Shown here piece after piece: positions 1-8,474 of a stretch of 64,000 nucleotides of DNA (its first letter is position 1; every line of letters begins with the position of its first letter). The notes beneath the pieces are model-generated. The model saw only the letters and a program-made list of their open reading frames with translations, had not been told where the DNA came from and did no database searches. Position numbers and translations under genes: made by a program. Origin of the DNA: Brevibacterium sp. S111 (GTDB taxonomy: Bacteria > Actinomycetota > Actinomycetes > Actinomycetales > Brevibacteriaceae). The DNA lies in the NCBI RefSeq assembly GCF_004745075.1, contig NZ_RHFH01000001.1, positions 1 to 64,000 of the forward strand, in the 5' to 3' direction.

Positions 1-191
1 CTGTTCGACCGTGTGATTGTCTCACCAGAAAAATAATGTTTCTGGCATCACAACTTGTTCAAACAAACACGCTATTGGATTCTCAAACCACAAACACTCA
101 CCCATCACCACAACCCAACAAAAAGGGCGTGTTCACTGGGGGCATCAGTTTCTGTTTGCACTTTTCATCTTGCGATTCGCTGTGCCAGCGG
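1..191 (-). other. Leader of a leftward rRNA operon (16S gene off the left edge)
   Basis: This stretch is A/T-richer than the rest of the window and has no credible gene. Read leftward it contains a block at 68-89 resembling the GTTTGAGAA-type motif that precedes 16S rRNA genes in many Micrococcales, followed by a T-rich tract. Two tandem promoters lie just upstream. I infer that it is the 5' leader of an rrn transcript whose 16S gene begins beyond position 1. No mature rRNA sequence is visible, so the identity rests on leader similarity recalled from related genera. Confidence 0.55.
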
Positions 192-197
192 ATGTCT

Positions 198-226
198 ACT
201 CTACCTGGTTGTTCGGATCCGTGCAA
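198..226 (-). promoter_or_regulatory. Proximal rrn-type promoter
   Basis: On the minus strand a -35 box TTGCAC (221-226) is followed after exactly 17 nt by a -10 box TAGAGT (198-203). Transcription would start near 190 and run leftward out of the window. The same -35 hexamer and spacing recur in the distal promoter 111 bp upstream. Confidence 0.6.
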
Positions 227-308
227 CTCGAAGTTCATCTTCGTTTCACCCGAATCACTCCCGGTGAGAGCGACTGCTGCTGTTCCTTGCGGCCCGGCAG
301 CTGGATCA

Positions 309-337
309 ACATTACACACATCTTCGACCGTGTGCAA
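309..337 (-). promoter_or_regulatory. Distal rrn-type promoter
   Basis: On the minus strand a -35 box TTGCAC (332-337) is separated by 17 nt from a -10 box TAATGT (309-314). Together with the promoter at 198-226 it forms a tandem pair typical of strongly expressed stable-RNA operons. The stretch from here to 449 holds no gene. Confidence 0.55.
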
Positions 338-449
338 AACGGCCTCGCTCAGCGCCTCCAGACCGGTGTCGCCGGCGCCGAGTCCGAGCCGAATCCTCCG
401 CGCTCAGACGCCGAGCGCTCACCGACTCGGATCGTCGGCGGCTACGGCC

Positions 450-1142
450 TCAGGCGACCGGCTGAACGAGTTCCGGGGAGTCATTGCGGACATTGCCGAC
501 GGCCTTGCCGACCTTGTGCCGGGTCACGCTCGCCGGGTCCACCTGATCAAGAGTTGCGCTCAGCAGGTTCGGGACCGCGCTGCTGAGAACGCCGGGATCG
601 ATCCAGTCATCGATCTGATCGCGGCCGAGGAAGACCGGCATCCGGTGGTGGACATCACTGAGATGTCCGGCCGACTCCATCGTGAGGATCGTCGTCGAGA
701 CCAACCACGTCTGGTCAGGCTGCTTCCAGAACTCGAAGAGTCCCGCCATGAACAGAGGATCCTCGCCGGCGGCGCTCATCATCCACGGCTGTTTGCCGTC
801 CTCGGTGGTCTCCCACTCGTAATAGCCCGGGATCGGCAGCGCACAGCGACGGCGCCTGATCGCCTGGCGGAACATCGGCTTGTCGAGCACGGTCTCCGAA
901 CGAGCATTGAAGGCCTTGAAGCCGATCTTCACGTCCTTGGCCCAGCCGGGAACCAAGCCCCATGAAGCCGTTTCGAGACGGCGGTGCAGCTGCCCCTCCT
1001 CATCGAGGCGTTCGACGACGATCGGCACGAAGGCCCCCGGGGGTACGTTGTAGCGCGGGGTGAAGTCATAGGACACAACGTCCAACCGCAGCTCGTCGGC
1101 GAGATCAGCCGGATCGAGGGACATATTGAGTCGACCGCACAT
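450..1142 (-). CDS. SRAP-domain protein (YedK/HMCES family)
   Basis: This 230-residue protein begins MCGR, which places the family's catalytic cysteine at position 2. That residue forms a thiazolidine cross-link with abasic sites in single-stranded DNA and shields them. Further family hallmarks are the RYNVPPG segment near residue 30, the PGWAKD stretch, a KAFNARSET block, the YYEW motif near residue 108 and the late HHRMP motif that carries the second catalytic residue. The length fits bacterial YedK. The start is divergent from the MarR gene and 34 bp from it. Nothing in the context ties it to a particular DNA-repair operon. Confidence 0.92.
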   Translation of the reverse strand: MCGRLNMSLDPADLADELRLDVVSYDFTPRYNVPPGAFVPIVVERLDEEGQLHRRLETASWGLVPGWAKDVKIGFKAFNARSETVLDKPMFRQAIRRRRCALPIPGYYEWETTEDGKQPWMMSAAGEDPLFMAGLFEFWKQPDQTWLVSTTILTMESAGHLSDVHHRMPVFLGRDQIDDWIDPGVLSSAVPNLLSATLDQVDPASVTRHKVGKAVGNVRNDSPELVQPVA

Positions 1143-1163
1143 GCGCCCATCTTCTCACTTCAC

Positions 1164-1179
1164 TACACTGTCGACAATG
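1164..1179 (+). promoter_or_regulatory. Leaderless promoter of the MarR gene
   Basis: A -10 box TACACT (1164-1169) is followed by 7 nt and then the ATG at 1177, so transcription would begin at the start codon itself. There is no Shine-Dalgarno sequence. No good -35 box is visible. Confidence 0.4.
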
Positions 1180-1692
1180 GCGGCAGAAGAGAATACAGGC
1201 AGCAGACTCGACCCGATCGAAGAGTCCCGTCGGCAATGGCTGGCCCACGGGTGGCACGATGCCGCCGACGGCATGACGACGGTGATCTCGGTGATGAGGA
1301 TCCACCAGCTGTTCCTCGCCCGGGTCGACGCCGCGCTCAAACCCTTCGCACTCACCTTCTCCCGCTACGAAGTCCTCGCTCTCCTGTCCTTCACTCGAGC
1401 CGGAACACTGCCGATGTCGAAGATCTCGGCGCGCATGCAGGTGCATGCGACGTCGACGACGAACTCGGTCGACCGTCTCGAGAAAGCCGGCCTCGTGGCC
1501 AGACGCAGCCATCCCGATGACCGCCGCACGACACTGGTCGACCTCACCGAGGCGGGCCGGGAGCTCGCCGCCCAGGCAACCGCGGCCCTCAACGTCGAAG
1601 TCTTCGCCTCCCCCGACTTCGCCGGGAGCGACCTCGACTCGCTCCTGCCTCATCTGAAGAGCCTGCGTTCAGGACTCGAGAACCGAAGCTGA
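1177..1692 (+). CDS. MarR-family transcriptional regulator
   Basis: The 171-residue protein has the MarR architecture. An N-terminal dimerisation helix is followed by a winged helix-turn-helix with the typical stretch LTFSRYEVLALLSF, a recognition region (SKISARMQVHATSTTNSVDRL) and the wing signature RRSHPDDRRTTLVDLT. I chose the ATG at 1177 because a TACACT -10 box lies 7 nt ahead of it, giving a leaderless mRNA; the frame is open up to 1126, which would overlap the divergent SRAP gene. The next gene on the same strand starts a catabolic operon whose promoter contains a large palindrome of MarR type, so this protein is the natural candidate regulator. The ligand is unknown. Confidence 0.9.
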   Translation: MAAEENTGSRLDPIEESRRQWLAHGWHDAADGMTTVISVMRIHQLFLARVDAALKPFALTFSRYEVLALLSFTRAGTLPMSKISARMQVHATSTTNSVDRLEKAGLVARRSHPDDRRTTLVDLTEAGRELAAQATAALNVEVFASPDFAGSDLDSLLPHLKSLRSGLENRS

Positions 1693-1786
1693 CCTCGGAT
1701 CCGGACTCGACCTGTCCCGGTCCGACCTGCACCCGGCCACGGCCGGTCACCTCTTCTGCCCGACCCTGTCCAGGGTCACCTCGGCG

Positions 1787-1812
1787 AAATTAGTTGGATG
1801 TCCAAGTAATTT
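1787..1812 (+). promoter_or_regulatory. 26-bp palindromic operator in the catabolic operon promoter
   Basis: The arms AAATTAGTTGGA and TCCAAGTAATTT are reverse complements except for one position and flank a 2-nt centre. A second overlapping inverted repeat, GTCCAA-N5-TTGGAC, lies at 1800-1816. A possible promoter (TTGGAT at 1794-1799, TATCGT at 1818-1823) overlaps both, so a bound repressor would block transcription. The size and symmetry match MarR-family operators, and a MarR gene ends 95 bp upstream. Confidence 0.6.
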
Positions 1813-1864
1813 GGACGTATCGTGGTGCCCATCACCACAAACCTGTCCGACCACTGGAGGAATC

Positions 1865-3031
1865 ATGTCCCACAGTACAGCCGCTGCACTCCCCTTCGGT
1901 CTCACCGACGAACAGCAGACCGTCTCCGGGATGGTCCGCGAGTTCGCCGATACCGAGATCGCTCCGCACGCCCTCGAATGGGACGCCGATCACTTCTTCC
2001 CCGTCGACGTCATCAAGAAGTCTGCTGACCTCGGGATGGGCGGAATCTACGTCAGCGAAGAAGCCGGCGGAACCGGAATGGGACGGATGGACGCGGCGCT
2101 GATCTTCGAAGCGATGTCGACCGGGTGCCCGTCCGTGGCCGCCTACATCTCCATCCACAACATGGTCGCGTGGATGATCGACCAGTTCGGCAACGACGAG
2201 CAGAAGGCCAAGTACCTCGCTCCCCTCGTCTCCATGGAGCACCTCGGCAGCTACTGCCTGACCGAACCCAACGCCGGCTCCGATGCCGCGGCCCTGCGCA
2301 CCTCCGCCCGCGAAGACGGCGACCACTACGTCCTCAACGGTGCCAAGCAGTTCATCTCCGGCGCCGGCACCTCCGAAACCTACCTCGTCATGGCCCGCAG
2401 CGGTCAGGAAGGGGCTCGTGGAATCTCCGCCTTCATCCTCGAGAAGGACATGGAGGGACTGAGCTTCGGCCCCAACGAGCAGAAGATGGGCTGGCGCGCG
2501 CAGCCGACTCGTCAGGTGATCATGGAAAACGTCCGAGTGCCCAAGGAGAACATGCTCGGCGAACCGGGTCAGGGCTTCAAGATCGCTATGTCCGGCCTCG
2601 ACGGCGGACGCCTGAATATCGGTGCCTGCTCGCTCGGCGGCGGACAGGCCGCACTCGAGAAGGCCATCGCCTACATGGGTGAGCGTCAGGCTTTCGGCAC
2701 CGAGCTCTCGGGATTCCAGGCGCTGCGCTTCGAAGTCGCTCAGATGCAGGCCGATCTGGAAGGGGCACGCTCCCTCCTGTGGCGCGCGGCCAACGCCTAC
2801 GATGCAGGCGATGCCAACACCTCCCTCCTGTCCGCCATGGCGAAACTCAAAGCCACCGACACCGGCTTCGAAGTCGCGAACAGGGCACTGCAGTTGCACG
2901 GCGGCTACGGCTATCTGACAGAGTATGGAATTGAGAAGCTGGTGCGTGACCTGCGCGTCCACCAGATTCTGGAAGGCACCAACGAAATCATGCGCGTGAT
3001 CATCTCGCGCAAGAGCACAGGAGTGGGCTGA
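1865..3031 (+). CDS. Acyl-CoA dehydrogenase, probably isobutyryl-CoA dehydrogenase
   Basis: This 388-residue flavoenzyme has the full acyl-CoA dehydrogenase fold. It shows YCLTEPNAGSD near residue 130 (FAD and substrate contacts), FISGAG, the GSTFG-like region ERQAFGTELS, QLHGGYGYLTEYG, and the C-terminal QILEGTNEIM whose Glu is the usual catalytic base. The downstream genes encode 3-hydroxyisobutyryl-CoA hydrolase and enoyl-CoA hydratase, so the likely substrate is isobutyryl-CoA from valine, oxidised to methacrylyl-CoA with electrons passed to ETF. The ATG at 1865 is preceded by GGAGG with good spacing. The next gene follows after 1 nt. Substrate choice is inferred from context, not from residues. 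Confidence 0.88.
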   Translation: MSHSTAAALPFGLTDEQQTVSGMVREFADTEIAPHALEWDADHFFPVDVIKKSADLGMGGIYVSEEAGGTGMGRMDAALIFEAMSTGCPSVAAYISIHNMVAWMIDQFGNDEQKAKYLAPLVSMEHLGSYCLTEPNAGSDAAALRTSAREDGDHYVLNGAKQFISGAGTSETYLVMARSGQEGARGISAFILEKDMEGLSFGPNEQKMGWRAQPTRQVIMENVRVPKENMLGEPGQGFKIAMSGLDGGRLNIGACSLGGGQAALEKAIAYMGERQAFGTELSGFQALRFEVAQMQADLEGARSLLWRAANAYDAGDANTSLLSAMAKLKATDTGFEVANRALQLHGGYGYLTEYGIEKLVRDLRVHQILEGTNEIMRVIISRKSTGVG

Positions 3032-3032
3032 T

Positions 3033-4088
3033 ATGACAGAACCTTCGACAGAGCAGGCGGACGATTCCGTCATCACCTCGGTGTCCAATGGGGTGGGCCG
3101 CATCGAACTCAACCGACCGAAGCTGATCAATGCGCTCAGCCAGGACATGGTCACACGCATCGATGACGCGCTCCAAGCCTGGCGCGATGACGACACGGTC
3201 TCCCTCGTCCTCGTCACCGGACGCGGCGAACGCGGACTGTGCGCCGGCGGAGACATCAAGGCCGTATACAACGACATCGTGGCCGGCAGCGACGAGAACG
3301 CGAAGTTCTGGAACCGCGAATACAAGATGAACTTCGCGATCTCCGAATTCCCCAAACCCTATGTCGTGATCATGAACGGCATCACGATGGGCGGCGGGGT
3401 CGGCATCTCCGGTCACGGTTCGCACCGCATCGTCACCGATTCGACGAAGGTCGGCATGCCCGAAACCGGAATCGGACTCTTCCCCGATGTCGGCGGCACG
3501 CATCTTCTCGCCAACGCTCCGGGAGAGCTCGGCACCCATCTAGCGCTGACCGGACAGCCCGTCGGCGCCGGTTCGGCGATCGCCCTGGGACTGGCCGACC
3601 ACTACGTTCCCGACGCGCAGATCCCCGACCTCATCGCCGATCTCACCGCAGGGGGCGACCTCGACACCGTCATCGGCAAGTACACCGCTGAAGCGCCGGC
3701 CGATGAACTCGCCGAGGCAGCCGACTGGATCAACGAATGCTACGCCGGCGATGAGGCCGAAGCCATCGTCGCGGCTCTCGCCGCACACGAGAACCCCGAC
3801 GCACAGGCCGCCGCAGAGCTCATCGCAACCAAGGCCCCCACCTCGGTGAAGGTGACCTTGGCCGCCGTCCGCAATGCGGAGACGATGACGCTGGCAGAGG
3901 TCCTGGAGCAGGACTACCGGGTGGCCGTGACCCTGACCGAGCTGCCCGACCTCAAGGAGGGCATCCGCGCCCAGGTCATCGACAAGGACCGGAACCCGAA
4001 ATGGAGCCCGGCTTCCCTGGCCGAAGTCAGCGACGCACAGGTCCAGTCCATCCTCACCACCGATCACGCAGAGAAGGTGTTCTCATGA
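3033..4088 (+). CDS. 3-hydroxyisobutyryl-CoA hydrolase (HIBCH type)
   Basis: The 351-residue protein belongs to the crotonase superfamily and has the hydrolase-type signatures. These are [12 protein letters not shown] (oxyanion hole), [11 protein letters not shown], and [14 protein letters not shown], where the Glu and Asp are the expected catalytic pair. The length of about 350 residues, instead of about 260 for simple hydratases, also fits HIBCH. The reaction is release of CoA from 3-hydroxyisobutyryl-CoA, step three after isobutyryl-CoA in valine breakdown. An AGGAG sequence lies in the end of the upstream gene, and the stop overlaps the next start as ATGA, so the three genes form one translationally coupled operon. 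Confidence 0.88.
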   Translation: MTEPSTEQADDSVITSVSNGVGRIELNRPKLINALSQDMVTRIDDALQAWRDDDTVSLVLVTGRGERGLCAGGDIKAVYNDIVAGSDENAKFWNREYKMNFAISEFPKPYVVIMNGITMGGGVGISGHGSHRIVTDSTKVGMPETGIGLFPDVGGTHLLANAPGELGTHLALTGQPVGAGSAIALGLADHYVPDAQIPDLIADLTAGGDLDTVIGKYTAEAPADELAEAADWINECYAGDEAEAIVAALAAHENPDAQAAAELIATKAPTSVKVTLAAVRNAETMTLAEVLEQDYRVAVTLTELPDLKEGIRAQVIDKDRNPKWSPASLAEVSDAQVQSILTTDHAEKVFS

Positions 4089-4861
4089 ACGATTTCGAAA
4101 CCATCCTCACCGATGTCACCGACGGTGTCGCCACCATCACCATCAACCGGCCCAAAGCGCTGAATGCACTCAACCTGCAGGTGCTCACGGACATCACCGA
4201 GGCCGCCACCGCATTCGACTCCGACGACGCCGTCAAAGCGATCATCATCACCGGCAGCGAGAAGGCCTTCGCCGCCGGAGCCGACATCAAGGAGATGTCG
4301 AGCCTCGACTTCTCCACCGCGTACAAGGCCGACTGGTTCGCCGGCTGGACGCGACTGACCGATGTGCGCAAGCCGGTCATCACCGCCGTCGGCGGCTATG
4401 CCCTCGGCGGCGGCTGCGAACTGGCGATGATGGGCGACATCCTCATCGCCTCGACGAAGGCGAAGTTCGGTCAGCCCGAGATCAACCTCGGCGTGCTGCC
4501 GGGCATGGGCGGATCCCAGCGTCTGACCCGCGCCGTCGGCAAGGCCAAATCGATGGACATGTGCCTGACCGGTCGGATGATGGGCGCCGAGGAGGCCGAG
4601 CGTTCCGGTCTCGTCGCTCGCGTCGTCGAGCCCGAAGAGCTGCTGACCACGGCCAATGAGATCGCGCAGACGATCGCGTCGAAGTCCCGCATCGCCTCGG
4701 CGATGGTCAAGGAAGCGGTGAACACCGCTTTCGAGACGACGCTCGAGCAGGGACTGCGCTACGAGCGCCGGCTCTTCCACTCCTCCCTGGCCACGAACGA
4801 CCAGTCCGAGGGCATGGCCGCCTTCGTCGAGAAGCGGGACCCGAACTTCACGGATTCCTGA
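4085..4861 (+). CDS. Enoyl-CoA hydratase
   Basis: This 258-residue crotonase-fold enzyme has the oxyanion-hole motif [28 protein letters not shown] with one catalytic Glu, and [19 protein letters not shown] with the second. It should hydrate methacrylyl-CoA to 3-hydroxyisobutyryl-CoA, or serve short-chain enoyl-CoA generally. The start ATG at 4085 lies inside the upstream stop (ATGA overlap). Together with its two upstream neighbours it covers isobutyryl-CoA to 3-hydroxyisobutyrate; the 3-hydroxyisobutyrate dehydrogenase is not in this window. Confidence 0.9.
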   Translation: MNDFETILTDVTDGVATITINRPKALNALNLQVLTDITEAATAFDSDDAVKAIIITGSEKAFAAGADIKEMSSLDFSTAYKADWFAGWTRLTDVRKPVITAVGGYALGGGCELAMMGDILIASTKAKFGQPEINLGVLPGMGGSQRLTRAVGKAKSMDMCLTGRMMGAEEAERSGLVARVVEPEELLTTANEIAQTIASKSRIASAMVKEAVNTAFETTLEQGLRYERRLFHSSLATNDQSEGMAAFVEKRDPNFTDS

Positions 4862-4881
4862 GCTTCACGAGCCCGACTGTC

Positions 4882-4912
4882 ATGGCGCAGACTCTTCCGG
4901 GGTCTGCGCCAT
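4882..4912 (+). terminator. Terminator hairpin after the valine operon
   Basis: The arms ATGGCGCAGAC (4882-4892) and GTCTGCGCCAT (4902-4912) pair perfectly over 11 bp with a 9-nt loop. It lies 20 nt after the hydratase stop. The T-run is weak, as is usual in GC-rich actinobacteria. Confidence 0.65.
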
Positions 4913-5073
4913 CGTCGTCTCCGCGCCCCGTCGACGGCACGGTGCGCCACCTCGGCGAGACGGGTTCCACGTGCCCTCGGCGATCGATTTCGACACCACC
5001 TCGGCCTTCTGGGGCGGGCGCTTTCGGGACATCTCTGTGCCGTCGAGTGAGGACAGATGTGCCCTGTATCGCA

Positions 5074-5094
5074 TTTAACAATCGTTCAGTTAAA
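5074..5094 (+). promoter_or_regulatory. Inverted repeat before the nitronate monooxygenase gene
   Basis: TTTAAC (5074-5079) and GTTAAA (5089-5094) are inverted arms around a 9-nt centre that itself contains AATCGTT. The element sits 36-56 bp before the start codon in an A/T-rich patch, where a promoter would be. It resembles TetR-family operators in spacing, but no regulator gene is adjacent. Confidence 0.35.
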
Positions 5095-5129
5095 GTGAGG
5101 ATATGCATTCAACCACTCAAGGAGGCACC

Positions 5130-6101
5130 ATGACCTCACTCAGCGATCTGTGTTCCCAGCTGCGCCTGCCTGCCATCGGCTCCCCCATGTTCATCGCCTC
5201 CGGGCCCGAACTGGTCAAGGCCCAGTGCCAGGCCGGCATCGTCGGAGCCTTCCCCACCCTCAACGCCCGTCCGGCAGCGATGCTCACCGATTGGCTCGAC
5301 GAGATCACAGAATCGAACGCGGCCCACACCTCGGCCAATCCCGACCGTCCGGCCGCACCTTTCGCGGTCAACCTCATCGTCCATCGGTCGAACAATCGTC
5401 TCGAGGCCGACCTCGCCGAGGTGGTCCGCCACCAGGTGCCGATCGTGATCACCTCGCTGGGTGCCCGGGAAGAGGTCAATGAGGCCGTCCATTCCTACGG
5501 CGGCATCGTCCTCCACGACGTCATCAACAACAAATTCGCCCACAAAGCCGTCGAGAAGGGCGCCGACGGCGTCATCGCGGTTGCGGCCGGCGCCGGCGGG
5601 CACGCCGGAGCGCTCTCTCCCTTCGCGCTGGTCCAGGAGATCCGGTCCTGGTTCGACGGTCCTCTGCTGCTCTCGGGCGCCATCGCCCACGGCCGTTCGA
5701 TCCTGGCGGCACTGGCGGCCGGAGCGGACTTCGCCTATATCGGATCGGCATTCCTGTCCACGCCCGAGGCCAGTGTCGTCGAGGACTACCGGAAGATGAT
5801 CGTCGAATCAGCGGCCGAGGACGTCGTCTACTCGAACTATTTCACCGGGGTCAAGGGCAACTACCTGCGCGGCTCGATCGTCGCCTCCGGCCTCGACCCG
5901 GACAATCTTCCCGAATCCGATCCGACGAAGATGGACTTCGGTTCCGATCCGGATTCGGATGCCAAGGCCTGGCGCGACATCTGGGGCTCCGGGCAGGGCA
6001 TCGGGGCGCTCGGAACCCAGCAGACGACCGCGGAGCTCGTCGAGACCTTCGCTGCCCAGTTCGAGGCTGCGAAGCAGGACCTGCGGAGCAAGCTGAGCTG
6101 A
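5130..6101 (+). CDS. Nitronate monooxygenase / 2-nitropropane dioxygenase-like flavoprotein
   Basis: The 323-residue protein has the TIM-barrel layout of the family. An early glycine-rich strand GSPMFIASGPELVKAQ is followed by GIVGAFPTLNARP, the catalytic-His stretch AAGAGGHAG near residue 160, and the FMN phosphate-binding segments LLLSGAIAHGRS and GADFAYIGSAFLST. It should bind FMN and oxidise alkyl nitronates or propionate-3-nitronate. I chose the ATG at 5130, with GGAGG 5 nt upstream, over an ATG at 5103 that has no ribosome binding site. It stands alone between two hairpins and may be controlled by the inverted repeat at 5074-5094. The natural substrate is unknown. Confidence 0.82.
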   Translation: MTSLSDLCSQLRLPAIGSPMFIASGPELVKAQCQAGIVGAFPTLNARPAAMLTDWLDEITESNAAHTSANPDRPAAPFAVNLIVHRSNNRLEADLAEVVRHQVPIVITSLGAREEVNEAVHSYGGIVLHDVINNKFAHKAVEKGADGVIAVAAGAGGHAGALSPFALVQEIRSWFDGPLLLSGAIAHGRSILAALAAGADFAYIGSAFLSTPEASVVEDYRKMIVESAAEDVVYSNYFTGVKGNYLRGSIVASGLDPDNLPESDPTKMDFGSDPDSDAKAWRDIWGSGQGIGALGTQQTTAELVETFAAQFEAAKQDLRSKLS

Positions 6102-6116
6102 ACCGACCGACCACGT

Positions 6117-6159
6117 GCCCTCCCTGCAGACCCCATCGCCGCGGACCTGCAGGGAGGGC
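6117..6159 (+). terminator. Terminator after the nitronate monooxygenase gene
   Basis: A 13-bp perfect stem, GCCCTCCCTGCAG (6117-6129) with its complement at 6147-6159, has a 17-nt loop and is followed by TTCGTCATT. It lies 15 nt after the stop. Confidence 0.65.
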
Positions 6160-6240
6160 TTCGTCATTGCGGGTTCGGGTTCAGACTGACGCGCCGAGCG
6201 TGCCGGAATCCGCTCCGATCAGTCCACAGACGCAGAACAC

Positions 6241-6269
6241 GGCGGGCTCAACCAACAGTTGAGCCCGCC
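6241..6269. terminator. Second hairpin between convergent genes
   Basis: GGCGGGCTCAAC (6241-6252) and GTTGAGCCCGCC (6258-6269) form a 12-bp perfect stem with a 5-nt loop. The plus strand continues GTGCGTTTCTC. It may stop readthrough from either direction between the nitronate monooxygenase gene and the App1-type gene. Confidence 0.55.
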
Positions 6270-6423
6270 GTGCGTTTCTCGATCGTCACCAGAGTCTTTT
6301 CAATCCTCACGACCGTCTAGCTCGAAGGCTGCCGCCAATTCTGCGGCCGGAACGCAGCTATCAGAACCTCACCTCCGAAGACCAAAACTCGACACGATCC
6401 AAAACAACAACGAGTCATGTCGA

Positions 6424-7473
6424 TCAGATCGTCGAGATGATCCCGCGCTCGGTCAGGCGGGAGGCCAGCCCTGCCCCGTCCGGAGCATAGATCCACGGTA
6501 CGCCCTGGCCGCGACCGTGCCGCTTCGAGCGGCCGCCCGCCCAGACGGCCTCACCGACGGTGAGCTGGCGGATGGCCACGGCGGCGACATTCTCCGGATG
6601 GTTCTCGACGAACTCTCCGTACACCTCTTCGTCCTTCTGCCCGTCGTCGCCGATGAGCAGCCATTTCATCCACGGGAACTCCCGGGACAGGCGTTCGAGT
6701 GTATTGCGCTTGTGCTCCTTGCCCGACCGGAACACCCGCGTCGTCGTCGGACCCCAGTCTGTGAGCAGCAGAGGACCCATCGGATAGAGGTTGCGGGAGA
6801 GGAAGCGTTTGATCGTCAGCGCCGAGTTCCAGGCCCCCGTCGACAGGTAGATCATCGGAGTGGCCGGACGCATGAACGTGATCCGGTCGTAGAGGACAGC
6901 CATGCCGGCAACAGGCGAGCGAGCATGCTCGCTGAGCACGAAGGTGTTCCACGCGGCGAGGAAGGGACGCGGCAGCGAGGTGACCATGACGGTGTCATCG
7001 ATATCGGAGATGATGCCGAACGTCGAGTCTTCGCCGATGATCCGCACGGCCGCGGAGTCGACGAGGGAACCGTCGGTCCACAGTTCGATCTCCGTCTCCC
7101 CCGGTTCGAAATCGCCGGGGATCACGGTGTCGATGATGCCGCCTCGGTCCGAGGTGACCATGTGCTCTTCGTCGTTGACCCGCACCCACGCCGTGTCATT
7201 GGCCAGGGGGACGCTGACGAAGGACTTCCAGCCGCGGATGCTGGCATGGACGTCGGCAGCCGGCTGCCCGTTGGGCGTGAGCACGAGGCGTCCGAGGACG
7301 CGCACCCAGCCGGTGCCGCCGTACGTGTCGTAGGCGATGACCGTGCGCTGGTAGCTGTGGTCGGTGGCCCGGTTCTGGATCCACCCGTTGAAACGATCCT
7401 CCACTCGCGCAGCGGTGTGGAGCATGTCGGGGGTGAGGTTGAGCGGACCCTCCTCGGGCTTCTTCTTCGCCAC
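6424..7473 (-). CDS. App1-type phosphatase domain protein (DUF2183)
   Basis: The 349-residue protein has an N-terminal beta-rich region of about 145 residues, followed by a HAD-like phosphatase domain. That domain carries the aspartate motif ISDIDDTVMVT (residues 155-165) characteristic of App1/DUF2183 proteins. Later motifs include YLSTGAWNS, the Lys-containing HKRNTLERL, and LLIGDDGQKDEEVY, which supplies the distal acidic residues. Yeast App1 is a phosphatidate phosphatase; the bacterial substrate is not established. Translation starts at a GTG 2 nt after the trpS stop, which implies co-transcription and coupling. No signal peptide is seen, so it is probably cytoplasmic. Confidence 0.82.
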   Translation of the reverse strand: MAKKKPEEGPLNLTPDMLHTAARVEDRFNGWIQNRATDHSYQRTVIAYDTYGGTGWVRVLGRLVLTPNGQPAADVHASIRGWKSFVSVPLANDTAWVRVNDEEHMVTSDRGGIIDTVIPGDFEPGETEIELWTDGSLVDSAAVRIIGEDSTFGIISDIDDTVMVTSLPRPFLAAWNTFVLSEHARSPVAGMAVLYDRITFMRPATPMIYLSTGAWNSALTIKRFLSRNLYPMGPLLLTDWGPTTTRVFRSGKEHKRNTLERLSREFPWMKWLLIGDDGQKDEEVYGEFVENHPENVAAVAIRQLTVGEAVWAGGRSKRHGRGQGVPWIYAPDGAGLASRLTERGIISTI

Positions 7474-7475
7474 GA

Positions 7476-8474
7476 TCAGATGAAGCCGATCTTGTCGTAG
7501 ACCTCGCGCAGGGTCGCCTCGGCGATGGTGCTCGCCTTCTCCGCCCCACGGTCGAGGATGGTCTGCAGCTGAGCCCGGTCCTCGAGCAGCTCGAGCGTAC
7601 GTTCCCGCACCGGTGTGAGCGTCTCCACGGCCACCTCGGCGAGGTCGACCTTGAGGTGTCCGTACATCTTGCCCTCATACTCGGCGACGATGTCGTCGAC
7701 CGGGCGGGAGGTCAGGGAGGAGTAGATGGTCAGCAGATTCGAAACGCCGGGTTTGTTCTCCGGGTCGAAGGCGATCGTGGTGCCGTCGTCGGTCACGGCG
7801 GATTTGATCTTCTTCGTCAGCGCCTTCGCATCGTCGAGGAGGTCGATGCGGCCCTGCGGGCTCGGCTGGGACTTCGACATCTTCGCGCCCGGGTTCTGCA
7901 GATCATAGATCTTCGCAGTCGCCTTGAGGATCTGCGCGTCGGGGACGGTGAAGGTCTCGCCGAACCGGTAGTTGAAGCGTTCGGCGAGGTTGCGGGTCAG
8001 CTCGAGGTGCTGCCTCTGGTCCTCACCGACGGGGACGAGCTGCGGGTTGTAGAGCAGGATGTCCGCGGCCATGAGCGCCGGATAGGTGAGCAGGCCCAGG
8101 GACACATGCTGCTGCTTCGTCGACTTGTCCTTGAACTGGGTCATCCGGCTCGCCTCCCCCATCGAGGTCGTGCATTCGAGGACCCACGACAGCTGCGGAT
8201 GGGCCGGCACCTGCGACTGGACGAAGACCGTCGACTTCTCCGGATCGATGCCGGCGGCTATGAATTGGGCGGCGGTGCGCAGCGTCCGCTCCCGCAGATC
8301 GGCCGGATCCTGTTCGACGGTGATCGCGTGCATGTTCGCGATGAAGTAGAAGGCGTCGTGCGACTCCTGGTGTGTCACGAACTGCTGCAGGGCTCCGATG
8401 TAGTTTCCGAGGTGAAGAGAATCGGAGGTGGCTTGGATACCCGAGACCGTGCGCGGCTGTGAAGAGATCGTCAT
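7476..8474 (-). CDS. trpS: Tryptophanyl-tRNA synthetase
   Basis: This 332-residue class I synthetase has the HIGH-type motif HLGN (residues 21-24) and the KMSKS motif in [10 protein letters not shown]. Other conserved elements are [33 protein letters not shown] (tryptophan and ATP pocket) and SVTD-type loops near the end. It charges tRNA-Trp. The frame stays open to 8690, but the ATG at 8474 gives the usual N-terminus of the family. The gene downstream (App1-type) starts 2 nt after the stop. The divergent neighbour is cstA. Confidence 0.96.
   Translation of the reverse strand: MTISSQPRTVSGIQATSDSLHLGNYIGALQQFVTHQESHDAFYFIANMHAITVEQDPADLRERTLRTAAQFIAAGIDPEKSTVFVQSQVPAHPQLSWVLECTTSMGEASRMTQFKDKSTKQQHVSLGLLTYPALMAADILLYNPQLVPVGEDQRQHLELTRNLAERFNYRFGETFTVPDAQILKATAKIYDLQNPGAKMSKSQPSPQGRIDLLDDAKALTKKIKSAVTDDGTTIAFDPENKPGVSNLLTIYSSLTSRPVDDIVAEYEGKMYGHLKVDLAEVAVETLTPVRERTLELLEDRAQLQTILDRGAEKASTIAEATLREVYDKIGFI

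Noticed and set aside
1832..3355. Long minus-strand frame of about 500 codons opposite the acyl-CoA dehydrogenase gene
   Set aside because: It mirrors the codon bias of the sense gene, spans two real genes and has no ribosome binding site or known motif.
4971..5079. Short rightward frame (GTG start, reading PSAIDFDTTSAFWGGRFRDI to a TAA) before the nitronate monooxygenase gene
   Set aside because: It looks mildly coding but has only about 36 codons and no ribosome binding site, and it ends inside the probable operator. It could be gene debris; support is too weak to list.
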